Source: Nonomuraea zeae
GTDB taxonomy: Bacteria; Actinomycetota; Actinomycetes; Streptosporangiales; Streptosporangiaceae
Length of the DNA: 45,172 nucleotides
Direction: 5' to 3'
Assembly: GCF_005889725.1 (NCBI RefSeq)
Contig: NZ_VCKX01000076.1
Span: 1-45,172 of the forward strand
Both the position numbers and the translations under genes were made by a program. Shown piece after piece: positions 32,173-40,114 of the stretch (the first letter of the stretch is position 1; each line of letters begins with the position of its first letter). The notes under the pieces were generated by a model. It did not search any database. It saw nothing but the letters and a program-made list of their open reading frames with translations, and had not been told where the DNA came from.

Positions 32173-32826
32173 TCAGCGTAGCGACGATCGAGCCGTGGGC
32201 CGCAGCCTGAGGCGTTCCGGCGGGGCGGTGAGCCGCTCGTCGAGCTTCGGCAGGTCCACCTCCCGCTCCTCCTCCGGGGTGTCGAAGCGGGCGAACCACA
32301 CGAACACGTTCTCCCCGGTCCACACCGGCAGGCGCGGGAAGTCGTTCGCCGAGTGCTCGGTCTCCAGGCAGGCGACCGGCGGCACCCCCGCCTCGGCCAG
32401 GACCGGCGCGACCTGCCTGACGAAGAACTCGGAGAAGCCGGCCTCGACGTGGTAGACGGTGGCGACGTAGAGGGACGGCGGCGGCTCGCCCGCGCCGACC
32501 GGTGGCCGGTCCCCGGCGGGGAGCTCCGGCCCGACGGAGTGGAGCAGGAGCACGTCGTCGGAGTCGATCATCGTGGCGTTGGCCGCGTCGCGGTTGGCCA
32601 GCCAGACGGGCCCGGTGTAGAAGGCGTCCAGCGACTCCCGGCGGGTGCGCGGCCCGGGGAAGGCCCGCAGCCACGGGAACGTGTCGGGCGCGTCGGGGTC
32701 GCGGAAGGTCCCGGCGACCCGCATCCCGGTCGCCTCCTGAGACTCGACGAACTCGCGCTCGAACAGCGTGATCAGCTCGTCCCGCCGTCCCGGGTGAAGG
32801 GTGTACCGCCGCAATTCGTAGATCAT
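32173..32826 (-). CDS. NIPSNAP-family protein
   Basis: A 217-residue protein with the NIPSNAP ferredoxin-like fold: MIYELRRYTLHPGRRDELI at the N-terminus and a second related half from ~114 (SLYVATVYHVEAGFSEFF). Bacterial members have no settled function. The ATG has TAGCGT 6 nt upstream on the minus strand, hence leaderless. It lies 39 bp upstream of the sigma gene on the same strand, so co-transcription is possible. Confidence 0.85.
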   Translation of the reverse strand: MIYELRRYTLHPGRRDELITLFEREFVESQEATGMRVAGTFRDPDAPDTFPWLRAFPGPRTRRESLDAFYTGPVWLANRDAANATMIDSDDVLLLHSVGPELPAGDRPPVGAGEPPPSLYVATVYHVEAGFSEFFVRQVAPVLAEAGVPPVACLETEHSANDFPRLPVWTGENVFVWFARFDTPEEEREVDLPKLDERLTAPPERLRLRPTARSSLR

Positions 32827-32924
32827 GCGCGGACGCTATGCCCGGGTCACTGACGTCTCCTGTCAGCGTATGCGCCGAATAATATTCTGATCACTCAGAG
32901 CTACTTTTCGTCAACGCACAGTTA

Positions 32925-32967
32925 TATGCTCGCACTGACCTTGATCTTCTGAGGTCAAAGAAGGTCA
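32925..32967 (+). promoter_or_regulatory. TATGCT box and AGGTCA-type half-sites upstream of small secreted proteins
   Basis: TATGCT (32925-32930) is a possible -10. Just downstream are TGACCTT (32936-32942), AGGTCA (32952-32957) and AAGGTCA (32961-32967): an inverted repeat plus a direct repeat of one half-site. This suggests a dimeric regulator binding near the transcript start. Confidence 0.45.
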
Positions 32968-33042
32968 AGCGGACGGTGGTGTGTCCTGGGCCCGGGGTGC
33001 CCCGCCGTTCAGTGGCCTTCACCGCTGGCAAAGGAGCAGAAA

Positions 33043-33324
33043 GTGATCAAAAGGGTGTGCGCAGTCGCGGCCGTGGTGACAGCGGTCGCCGGCGGCGCCC
33101 TGCCGGCCGTCCCCGCTCACGCTGACGATGACTGGCTCGGCCCCGGCAGCACCTGGTCCTGGAACCGGAGTGGCAACAGCGACTCGGCCCAGTCAGGAAA
33201 CAACTTCGGCAACGTCTCCGCCGGCAATCACGGCGAAGGCGCGTCGACCAACGTCAACAACGTCAACGGGGTCGCCTCCACCGCCACCAACGGCAGCATC
33301 ACGGTGACCTACATCTTTTACTGA
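33043..33324 (+). CDS. Small secreted Asn/Gly-rich protein 1
   Basis: A 93-residue precursor: Sec signal peptide residues 1-27 (cleavage AHA|DDD), mature ~66 residues rich in Asn, Gly and Ser, with no Cys. It contains SAQSGNNFGNV and VNNVNG, shared with the next gene, and ends in the hydrophobic TVTYIFY. I do not recognise the family; it is not a chaplin (no Cys pair or chaplin core) or a rodlin. The QSGNN-type pattern is faintly like curlin repeats. AAGGAG lies 7 nt before the GTG start. Probably a cell-surface or extracellular structural protein. Confidence 0.65.
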   Translation: MIKRVCAVAAVVTAVAGGALPAVPAHADDDWLGPGSTWSWNRSGNSDSAQSGNNFGNVSAGNHGEGASTNVNNVNGVASTATNGSITVTYIFY

Positions 33325-33369
33325 CCGGCTGACGTCCCCAGCAAGATCCTCATACGGAAGGACATCCTC

Positions 33370-33630
33370 ATGATGAAGAAGCTCTGCGTGACCGGCCTCA
33401 TCGCCGCCGCCGCGGCCGGCGTGACCCTGCTGTCGGCCCCCGCCTACGCCGACACCAACGCCGGCAACTCCAGCGCCAACGACGACTCCTCCCAGTCGGG
33501 CAACAACTTCGGCAACGTCTACAACGCCAACGTGAACGGCTACGGCGCGACCGGCGTCAACAACGTCAACGGCAACGCTGTGACCGGCACCAACGGCAGT
33601 GACATCGCGGTCGACGACGTCGTCGACTGA
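33370..33630 (+). CDS. Small secreted Asn/Gly-rich protein 2 (paralogue)
   Basis: An 86-residue precursor paralogous to the gene 45 bp upstream: signal peptide 1-27 (AYA|DTN), mature ~59 residues with SSQSGNNFGNV, NANVNGYG, VNNVNG and an acidic tail (VDDVVD) instead of the aromatic tail of protein 1. No Cys. GGAAGGA precedes the ATG. The opposite C-terminal character of the two proteins suggests that they may interact or co-assemble. Two hairpins follow the stop. Confidence 0.65.
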   Translation: MMKKLCVTGLIAAAAAGVTLLSAPAYADTNAGNSSANDDSSQSGNNFGNVYNANVNGYGATGVNNVNGNAVTGTNGSDIAVDDVVD

Positions 33631-33637
33631 TCAGGCA

Positions 33638-33672
33638 GGTCGCGCCGCGGTCCGGGATAGCGCGGCGCGACC
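33638..33672 (+). terminator. Terminator of the secreted-protein pair
   Basis: A perfect 11-bp GC stem (GGTCGCGCCGC / GCGGCGCGACC) with a 13-nt loop, 7 nt after the stop. Confidence 0.75.
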
Positions 33673-33685
33673 GTGACGCGGACGG

Positions 33686-33706
33686 GCCGGTCCGTTTTGG
33701 ACCGGC
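33686..33706 (+). terminator. Second hairpin before the ATP-grasp gene
   Basis: An 8-bp stem (GCCGGTCC / GGACCGGC) around GTTTT. It may reinforce termination. It also lies just upstream of the -10 TAGCAT (33718-33723) of the next gene, so an operator role is possible. Confidence 0.5.
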
Positions 33707-33729
33707 TCGCACCGTATTAGCATTTTTGG

Positions 33730-34542
33730 GTGACTATTTGTGCCTACGCCACGTTCGATGACGCCGATTCCGACGACGAGCTCCAGCCGGTCCTGGCGGC
33801 CTGGCGGGAGGCCGGCATCGAGGGGCGCGCCGAGCGCTGGGACGACCCCGCGGCCGACTGGAGCGCCTACGACGCCGTGATCGTCCGCTCGGTGTGGGAC
33901 TACATCTTCCGCCGGGAGGAGTTCCTCGCCTGGGCGCGCCGGGTCGAGTCCGTGACGCGGCTGCTCAACCCCCATGCCGTGCTCGAGGCCAACACCGACA
34001 AGACCTACCTGCGGGACCTGGGCGTGCCGGTCGTGCCGACCCACTGGTCGTCGGACGGGCTGCCGGACTGGCCCGAATACGTCGTCAAGCCCACGGTCTC
34101 CGGCGGCGCCCGCGACACCACCAGGACGGCCGACCGGGAGGAGGCCAGGGTGCTGGCCGCGGCGCTGGAGGCCGCGGGACGCACGCCGATGGTGCAGCCG
34201 TACCTCGACATGGTCGAGTCGGAGGGCGAGACCTCGCTGCTGTACTTCAACGGCCGATTCAGCCATGCCGTCCGCCGCAATCCGATGCTCGCCCCGGGGA
34301 TGACCATGGCGGACAACGCGCGGGCGCACCTGCGCCCACCGGCCCCGGACCAGGTCGAACTTGCCGAGAAGGTGCTCGCCGCCGTTCCCCATGCCCTTCT
34401 CTACGCCAGGATCGACCTGGTCCGGCTTCCCGACGGCGCGCCCGTGGTCATGGAGGTGGAGCTGACGGAGCCGTACCTCTTCCTGGGCCACGACCAGGGC
34501 GCGGCGGCGCGCTTCGCCGGGGCGCTGCGCGAGCTGCTCTGA
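33730..34542 (+). CDS. ATP-grasp ligase-like protein
   Basis: A 270-residue ATP-grasp protein of the RimK/DcsG-like type. The substrate-side N-terminal domain includes VIVRSVWDYIFRREEFLAWA and LLNPHAVLEANTDKTYL. ATP-binding segments are PEYVVKPTVSGGARDT and MVQPYLDMVESEGETSLLYF, and the metal-binding region is YARIDLVRLPDGAPVVMEVE. It would join a carboxylate to an amine, but the partners are unknown. The GTG is leaderless, with TAGCAT 6 nt upstream. It directly abuts the convergent SDR; the two stops form TGATCA. Confidence 0.8.
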   Translation: MTICAYATFDDADSDDELQPVLAAWREAGIEGRAERWDDPAADWSAYDAVIVRSVWDYIFRREEFLAWARRVESVTRLLNPHAVLEANTDKTYLRDLGVPVVPTHWSSDGLPDWPEYVVKPTVSGGARDTTRTADREEARVLAAALEAAGRTPMVQPYLDMVESEGETSLLYFNGRFSHAVRRNPMLAPGMTMADNARAHLRPPAPDQVELAEKVLAAVPHALLYARIDLVRLPDGAPVVMEVELTEPYLFLGHDQGAAARFAGALRELL

Positions 34543-35289
34543 TCAGCAGGAGATCCCGCCGTCCACCGGGATGACCGTGCCCGTCAGGTACGCCCCCGCC
34601 CGCGAGGCCAGGTAGATGGCCGCGCCCGCCATGTCGTCGGGGCGGCCGATGCGGCCCAGGGGGACGTTCGAGGCGATGGTCTCCCGGGTGGCGGGGTCGT
34701 CCAGCGCGAAGGCCATCATCTTGGACTCGAACGGGCCCGGCGCGATGGCATTGACCGTGATGTGCTCCTTCGCCAGGTGCTTGGCCAGGTGCCTGGTGAG
34801 CATGTGGACGGCGGACTTCGTCGAGGAGTAGGCGTAGCTCGGCAGCGCGGGGACCTTGATCCCGTCGATCGAGCCCACGTTGATCACGCGTGCCGGGTCG
34901 TCCGCGCTCGCCGCCTGCCTGAGCCGGGGCAGGAACTGCTGGGTCAGGAAGAAGACGCCTTTGACGTTGATGTTCCAGAGCTTGTCGAAGGCGCTCTCCG
35001 GATACTCCTCCAGGGGCGCGCCCCAGGTGGCGCCCGCGTTGTTCACCAGCACGTGCAGCGGGCCGTCCACCGCCGACACCAGCGTCTCCAGCCCTTCGGG
35101 CGTGGACAGGTCGGCCGGCACCGCGACGCAACCCAGCTCGGCGGCCGTCTTCTCGACCTCGGCCGTCTTGCGGGCGGATATGTAGACGCTCGCGCCCGCA
35201 TCGACGAACCCCGCGGCGATCATCCGCCCGATGCCGCGCGAACCACCAGTGATGACGACCGTCTTGCCTTCCACCGAGAACAGAGTCAT
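34543..35289 (-). CDS. SDR oxidoreductase
   Basis: A 248-residue classical SDR (3-oxoacyl-ACP reductase/RhlG-like). Motifs: ITGGSRGIGRMIAAGF, LVNNAGATWG, INVGSIDGIK (catalytic Ser), SYAYSSTKSAV (Tyr, Lys) and GTVIPVDGGISC at the C-terminus. Substrate not deducible. The ATG at 35289 gives the standard MTLFSVEGKTVVITGG start; an in-frame ATG at 35307 lies right against a 14-bp palindrome, so is less likely. Confidence 0.85.
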   Translation of the reverse strand: MTLFSVEGKTVVITGGSRGIGRMIAAGFVDAGASVYISARKTAEVEKTAAELGCVAVPADLSTPEGLETLVSAVDGPLHVLVNNAGATWGAPLEEYPESAFDKLWNINVKGVFFLTQQFLPRLRQAASADDPARVINVGSIDGIKVPALPSYAYSSTKSAVHMLTRHLAKHLAKEHITVNAIAPGPFESKMMAFALDDPATRETIASNVPLGRIGRPDDMAGAAIYLASRAGAYLTGTVIPVDGGISC

Positions 35290-35307
35290 GTTCCGGAAGC
35301 ATGCCAT

Positions 35308-35321
35308 ACCGACCGGTCGGT
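35308..35321 (-). promoter_or_regulatory. 14-bp palindromic operator upstream of the SDR
   Basis: ACCGACCGGTCGGT is perfectly self-complementary, of the kind bound by TetR-family repressors. It lies 18 bp upstream of the SDR ATG, between it and the stop of the next minus-strand gene. No TetR gene is adjacent; it does not resemble the KstR2 consensus. Confidence 0.55.
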
Positions 35322-35323
35322 TG

Positions 35324-36529
35324 CTAGAAGCCGTTGTCCTTCGCCCAGAGTCGCAGCAGGCCGCGGAAGTGCTCGACGAACCGGTCGCGCTCGTGCTCCG
35401 GGTACGTGGCGGTCACGGTGTCCACGAGCAGCCGGTCGAACTCCGGCCCGGCCACCCAGTCCAGGACGATCTCGTCGAGGTGCCCCAGATGGGTCCGGCA
35501 GAACTCCTCGTAGCGCTCGGTCTCGAAATAGGCGTCCGCCAGCCGCCGGTACTCGGCCAGCCGCTCCTCGTACGTGCCGGTGACGGCGAAGAAGTCGTGC
35601 GTCTCCAGGTCGATCCGCGGCCTGCGCCGGGTGGCCACGCAGAACACGCTCCACTTCACCAGTGCCTTGATCGCCCAGGGGAAGTAGTAGTGCAGGCTGG
35701 TCAGCGCCACGTCGGGACAGGCGTTGGCGTAGTCGATGGGGTGCACGTCCGAGCCCTTGATCAAGGTCTCGCACGAGTTGAACTCCCACCGGAAGAACGC
35801 GTTGACCAGCTTCCCGATCGTGACCACCTCCTCGCCGGCCGACGGCGACAGGAACGCGTGGTCCACCACGTAGCGGTCGTGCATCGGCTCCTCGGGCCGG
35901 AACCGCATCACCATCGTCTCCGCCCCGATCGACAGCGACCTGGCGAACGCGTCGTAGCCCTCGACGGCCTGCTGGAGATGCATGAGCATCTCGCCGCTCT
36001 CGTCATAGGCCCGGTGCAGCTCCTCCTCGTCGCGCACCTTGGACACCCCGCGCCAGGCCCCGCCGTCGTACGGCTTCATGAACAGCGGATAGCCGATCTG
36101 CCCCGCCACCTCGTCCAGGTCGAAGGGCCGGTTGTAGCGGGCCGCCGTGTAGGGGTAGCGGTCGTTGTCCGGCGGGTTCTTGTACGGCACCAGCACCGTC
36201 TCCGGCACCTTCAGCCCGAGCCGGATCATCGCGCAGTACGCGGTGTGCTTCTCCATCGACTGGAAGGTGAACGGGCTGTTCAGCAGGTAGACGTCGTCCA
36301 TCATGGAGATCTTCTTGAGCCACTCGCGCGGGTGGTAGTACCAGTACGCCAGCCGGTCGATCACCAGCTCGTGGCGCGGCTTGGCCCGCAGGTTGAAGGG
36401 CTCGATCGTGAGCCGCTCCACGCCGAACTCGCCCACCCCGTCGATCGGCCCGAGCCGCCGCAGCACGGTCTCGAACGCCGTCGGCCAGTCCTCCTCCGTC
36501 CCCAGTAACAGCCCGATCAGATGGCGCAC
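35324..36529 (-). CDS. ATP-grasp-like protein of unknown function
   Basis: A 401-residue soluble protein with an ATP-grasp-like arrangement: a pre-ATP domain (LLLGTEEDWPTAFETVLRRL, NSPFTFQSMEKHTAYCAMIR), a nucleotide-binding stretch (GYPLFMKPYDGGAWRGVSKV, EEELHRAYDESGEMLMHLQQ) and a catalytic half with VMRFRPEEPMHDRYVVDHAF. C-terminally it has a conserved-looking helical tail. Substrate unknown. GTG start with GGAGGA 6 nt upstream. It follows the DUF2252 gene by 70 bp on the same strand, suggesting a common transcript and a shared pathway. Confidence 0.72.
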   Translation of the reverse strand: MRHLIGLLLGTEEDWPTAFETVLRRLGPIDGVGEFGVERLTIEPFNLRAKPRHELVIDRLAYWYYHPREWLKKISMMDDVYLLNSPFTFQSMEKHTAYCAMIRLGLKVPETVLVPYKNPPDNDRYPYTAARYNRPFDLDEVAGQIGYPLFMKPYDGGAWRGVSKVRDEEELHRAYDESGEMLMHLQQAVEGYDAFARSLSIGAETMVMRFRPEEPMHDRYVVDHAFLSPSAGEEVVTIGKLVNAFFRWEFNSCETLIKGSDVHPIDYANACPDVALTSLHYYFPWAIKALVKWSVFCVATRRRPRIDLETHDFFAVTGTYEERLAEYRRLADAYFETERYEEFCRTHLGHLDEIVLDWVAGPEFDRLLVDTVTATYPEHERDRFVEHFRGLLRLWAKDNGF

Positions 36530-36599
36530 GACGTTCCTCCTGCCTGGCGACCGGCCGCGTGCGGGCGCCGGGCTCGTACGCCGGCCCGAGAAGCGCGGC

Positions 36600-37895
36600 T
36601 CATACGCCGGGCAGGCGCCCGTTGCGGAACAGGTCGACGAACCTTCGATGGTCTTCACGGGCCTGTGCCCCGTACCGATGGGAAAACTCCACCAACATCC
36701 CGATAAATCCGGATGTGTCGTTGCCGATCACCGCCACGATCGCCTCCTCCGTCGAGAAGTCCACGAGATCGTGACTGGACTCGTCGTCGGCCACCGAGTG
36801 CATGCGCGCCACCGCCCGCCCCAGGTCCTGCACGATCGAGCGCAGCTCCGCCGGCTCGTTCACGTCGTCCCAGTCCAGGTCGGCCGAGTACGGCGAGACC
36901 TCGGCCACGAGCTGCCCCACGCCGTTGAGCGTGGTGTAGCCGAGCCAGGGGTCGGCGTAGGCCTGCAGCGCCCGCTGCGACTCCGCCGTGCGGTGCCCCT
37001 GGTGCAGGAAGTAGGAGGCCACCTTCTCGTCGACGACGTGCCGCGCGACCGCCGGCACCGCGGCCTGCTTCATGTAGAGGATGACGTCGTTCTCCAGCGC
37101 CTGCGAGCGCCCTTCCAGCAGCAGGTTGTACGACGGCAGCCCCGCCGACCCGATGCCCACGCCCTTGCGCAGCGCCACGTCCTTGATCACGTGCTCGACC
37201 GGGTTGACCTGCGCCGGCAGCGAGCCCAGGTAGTCCTCGAAGGCGGACAGCACGGCCTGCCTGGTCGCCGCGTCCACGCTCTCCCTGCCCTCCATCAGCG
37301 CGAAGCGCCGGTCGTAGTCGTCGATCACGGTCTCGACGTCCAGCAGGGCCACCCGCGTGCTGAGCCGCGCGGTCTGCAGCACCCGGTGCAGCACGCCGCT
37401 GGTGGTGTCCAGGGTGAGCGAGCCGATCGCGTCGTCCCCGCCGCCCGCGATCGCGGTCAGCTCCACCAGGTACGCCCCGGCGAAGTCGGTCACCAGCATG
37501 CTGATCGAGTCGTCCGACAACGCCTTGGCGTAACCGAGCAGGGCCACGCTGGCGGCGAACCGCTTGAGATCCCAGACGTACGGGCCCACGTACGCCTCGT
37601 CGAAGTCGTTGACGTTGAAGACGAGGACGCCGGAGGCGTTCATGTACGTGCCGAAGTTCTCCGCGTGCAGGTCGCCGTGGATCCACACCCTGCTGGTCGG
37701 CTCGTCGAGGTAGGACCGGTCGGCGTACGACTGCGTCATGTCCGCGTAGAACAGGCAGGCGCTGCCCCGGTAGAAGGCGAAGGGAGAGGCGGCCATCTTC
37801 CGGAACTTGCGCCGGAAGGCGGCCGGGTCTTGCTTGATCGACTGGCCGAACTCCGTCATCAGGACGTCGAGCAGGAAGGAGGAGCGTGTGCCCAT
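36600..37895 (-). CDS. DUF2252 kinase-like protein
   Basis: A 431-residue DUF2252 protein with protein-kinase/APH-like features: FYRGSACLFYADM, the Brenner-type loop WIHGDLHAENFG and the metal-binding VFNVNDFDEAYVGPYVWDLK. Both catalytic Asp are present, so it may phosphorylate a small molecule or protein; no substrate is known to me. The ATG at 37895 has TACTGT 7 nt upstream on the minus strand (leaderless). It is the first gene of a probable two-gene unit with the ATP-grasp-like gene. Confidence 0.82.
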   Translation of the reverse strand: MGTRSSFLLDVLMTEFGQSIKQDPAAFRRKFRKMAASPFAFYRGSACLFYADMTQSYADRSYLDEPTSRVWIHGDLHAENFGTYMNASGVLVFNVNDFDEAYVGPYVWDLKRFAASVALLGYAKALSDDSISMLVTDFAGAYLVELTAIAGGGDDAIGSLTLDTTSGVLHRVLQTARLSTRVALLDVETVIDDYDRRFALMEGRESVDAATRQAVLSAFEDYLGSLPAQVNPVEHVIKDVALRKGVGIGSAGLPSYNLLLEGRSQALENDVILYMKQAAVPAVARHVVDEKVASYFLHQGHRTAESQRALQAYADPWLGYTTLNGVGQLVAEVSPYSADLDWDDVNEPAELRSIVQDLGRAVARMHSVADDESSHDLVDFSTEEAIVAVIGNDTSGFIGMLVEFSHRYGAQAREDHRRFVDLFRNGRLPGV

Positions 37896-37942
37896 ACTCC
37901 GGACAGTAGATCTCGGCGGGCCTGCCGACCACCCCGATCTTT

Positions 37943-37964
37943 CCCTGACATGCCCAGGTCAGGG
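37943..37964 (-). terminator. Hairpin downstream of ipdF
   Basis: A 7-bp stem (CCCTGAC / GTCAGGG) with an 8-nt loop, 46 nt beyond the ipdF stop. A second stem (ACGGCCG / CGGCCGT, 37984-38010) reaches into the stop codon. Confidence 0.5.
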
Positions 37965-38009
37965 TAGGGGCGCCGGCCGCGTCACGGCCGTGAGGACCTT
38001 TCGCGGCCG

Positions 38010-38795
38010 TCAGGGATGCTGCGAGGAGACCGAGACGATCTCGCCGGTCATGTACGAGGAGTAGTCGCTGGCCAGGAAGACGATCACGTTCGCGACCTCC
38101 CACGGCTCCGCCGAGCGCCCGAACGCCTCCTTGGCCGCCAGCTCCGCCAGCAGCTCCTCGCTGGTCACCTTCGCCAGGAACGGGTGCACCGCGAGCGAGG
38201 GCGCCACGGCGTTGACGCGTACGCCGTGCTCGGCCGCCTCCAGCGCGACGCATCTCGTCAGCGCCATCACCCCGGCCTTGGCCGCCGCGTAGTGCGACTG
38301 CCCGTGCTGGGCCCGCCAGCCGATCACCGAGGCGTTGTTCACGATGACGCCGGAGCCCTGCGCGATCATCTGCCGGAGCGCGGCCCTGGTGCAGCGCATG
38401 GTGCCGGTCAGGGTGACGGCGACCACCGCGTCCCACTGGTCGTCGGACATCTCGGCGAGCGGGGCCGTACCGCCGAGCCCGGCGTTGTTGACCACCACGT
38501 CGAGCCGGCCGTGCGCCTCCACCACCGCGTCGAACAGCGCCAGGACCTGCGCCTCCGACGTCACGTCGCACGGGACCGCCAGCGGTTTGACGCCGGTGAG
38601 CTCGGTCAGCGCGTCGGCGGCGGCGGCCAGGCGGCGCTCGTGCCGGTCGGAGAGCACGATCGTGGCGCCCTCCTCGGCGCAGCGCCGGGCCGTGGCGTAG
38701 CCGATGCCCGCGCCCGCGGCCGCCGTGACCAGCGTGACCTTGCCGTCGAGCAGGCCGTGTGCCTTGGGGTAGGGCGGCGTGTGCTGCTGCGGCAT
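38010..38795 (-). CDS. ipdF: IpdF: SDR of steroid ring C/D catabolism
   Basis: A 261-residue SDR closely resembling Rv3559c: GLLDGKVTLVTAAAGAGIGY, NNAGLGGTAPLAEMSDDQWD, IVNNASVIGWRAQHGQSHYA (catalytic Ser and Tyr), AFGRSAEPWEVANVIVFLAS and a C-terminal YMTGEIVSVSSQHP. IpdF acts on the 5-hydroxy group of the HIP-CoA intermediate. ATG with GGAG 6 nt upstream, 11 bp after fadE30. The order fadE30-ipdF matches Rv3560c-Rv3559c. Confidence 0.9.
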   Translation of the reverse strand: MPQQHTPPYPKAHGLLDGKVTLVTAAAGAGIGYATARRCAEEGATIVLSDRHERRLAAAADALTELTGVKPLAVPCDVTSEAQVLALFDAVVEAHGRLDVVVNNAGLGGTAPLAEMSDDQWDAVVAVTLTGTMRCTRAALRQMIAQGSGVIVNNASVIGWRAQHGQSHYAAAKAGVMALTRCVALEAAEHGVRVNAVAPSLAVHPFLAKVTSEELLAELAAKEAFGRSAEPWEVANVIVFLASDYSSYMTGEIVSVSSQHP

Positions 38796-38806
38796 GCGTG
38801 CTCCAA

Positions 38807-40114
38807 TCAGCGGGGGAGTCCCAGCGTGCGCTCGGCGATGATGTTGCGCTGGATCTCGCTCGAACCGGCATAGATCGTGTCCGCCCGGCTGAACAGGTAG
38901 AGCCGCTGCAGATCGTTGAGCCCGCCGTCTTCGAGCGGCTCGCCCGTGATCGGTTCGCCCCCGACCGGCTCGCCCGTGGGCGGCTCGCCCCCGACCGGCC
39001 CGTTCGCGGTCGGCTCGTCCCCGGGCTGCCCGCTCGTGGTGGGCCCGGTCGCGACCAGCCCCGAGCGGCCCTGCACGGCCTGGGCCAGCTCGCCGAGGCG
39101 GCGATGCCACTCCGACCAGTACAGCTTGGCGATCGACACCTCGGGACCAGGGTCGGGGCCGAGCATCCTGAGCGCGTTGAGCCGCATGATCTCCAGCTCC
39201 AGCCAGGACCTGACGAGCCGGTCGCGCAGCACGGGATCGCGGGCCGCGCCGGTCCGCCGGGCGGTCTCGATCACCTTGGCCAGCTCCCGCCGGAAGCCGA
39301 TCTGCTGGCCGAGCGTGGACGCGCCGCGCTCGTAGCCCAGCGTGGCCATCGCGACCCGCCAGCCGTCGCCCGGCGCGCCGAGCACGTTGCCCGCGGCCGC
39401 CCTGGCGCCGTCGAAGAACACCTCGTTGAACTCGGAGGTCCCGGTCAGCTGCACGATCGGCCGGACCTCGACGCCGGGCTGGTCCATGGGGACCAGCAGG
39501 TACGACAGCCCGCGGTGCCGCTGCGAGCCCGGCTCCGTACGGCACAGGACGAAGCACCAGTCGGCCACGTGGGCCAGCGAGGTCCACACCTTCTGCCCGT
39601 CGATCACCCACTCGCCGCCCTCCAGCCGCGCCCTGGTCTGGACGCCGGCCAGGTCGGAGCCGGCCTCGGGCTCGGAGTAGCCCTGGCACCACAGCTCGTC
39701 GCCGCGCTGGATCGGGGGCAGGAAGCGGTCCTTCTGCTCTTCGGTGCCGAACTCCAGGATGGTCGGGCCGATCAGGCCCTCGCCGATGAGGCCGACCCGG
39801 GCGGGGGCGTCGGCCCTGGCGTACTCCTCGTGGAAGGCGACCTGGTCCTCCAGGGAGGCGGCGCGGCCGCCGTACCGCTCGGGCCAGGCCAGGCAGGTCC
39901 AGCCGGCCTTGCCGAGGTGGCGCTCCCACGCCTGGCGCGGCTCGTGGCCCTCGTGCTCGCGTCCCGGCCCGCCGAGCCCTCTGACGTGCGCGAACTCGCC
40001 GCTCAGGCTCTCCTCCAGCCAGGCCCGCGCCTCCGCGCGCAGCCCGCTCCCGCCACCGTCCGGTTCGTGGAGGTCCGGGAACGCCTCGCCACCTGCCTGG
40101 TCAGGCAGGCTCAA
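38807..40114 (-). CDS. fadE30: FadE30: acyl-CoA dehydrogenase of HIP degradation, with low-complexity insert
   Basis: A 435-residue acyl-CoA dehydrogenase matching Rv3560c: LSGEFAHVRGLGGPGREHE, WCQGYSEPEAGSDLAGVQT, QKVWTSLAHVADWCFVLCRT and a C-terminal RADTIYAGSSEIQRNIIAER. FadE30 dehydrogenates the HIP-CoA-derived ester. A ~45-residue Gly/Pro/Thr/Glu insert (VGGEP-PTGEP-VGGEP-ITGEP type) sits between the conserved helices, where Rv3560c has only a short loop. TTG start at 40114 with GGAGG 5 nt upstream, overlapping the flavin reductase stop by 14 nt, so the genes are coupled. Confidence 0.9.
   Translation of the reverse strand: MSLPDQAGGEAFPDLHEPDGGGSGLRAEARAWLEESLSGEFAHVRGLGGPGREHEGHEPRQAWERHLGKAGWTCLAWPERYGGRAASLEDQVAFHEEYARADAPARVGLIGEGLIGPTILEFGTEEQKDRFLPPIQRGDELWCQGYSEPEAGSDLAGVQTRARLEGGEWVIDGQKVWTSLAHVADWCFVLCRTEPGSQRHRGLSYLLVPMDQPGVEVRPIVQLTGTSEFNEVFFDGARAAAGNVLGAPGDGWRVAMATLGYERGASTLGQQIGFRRELAKVIETARRTGAARDPVLRDRLVRSWLELEIMRLNALRMLGPDPGPEVSIAKLYWSEWHRRLGELAQAVQGRSGLVATGPTTSGQPGDEPTANGPVGGEPPTGEPVGGEPITGEPLEDGGLNDLQRLYLFSRADTIYAGSSEIQRNIIAERTLGLPR
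38918..39052 (-). repeat. GEP-type pentapeptide-coding repeat in fadE30
   Basis: An imperfect 15-bp periodicity encodes xxGEP units (VGGEP, PTGEP, VGGEP, ITGEP) preceded by related Gly/Pro/Thr sequence. It is in frame and free of stops. It probably forms a disordered surface loop. Confidence 0.8.

Noticed and set aside
33043..33630. Chaplins or rodlins
   Set aside because: No chaplin core or Cys pair, and no rodlin-like sequence; only the signal peptide and Asn/Gly richness are shared.
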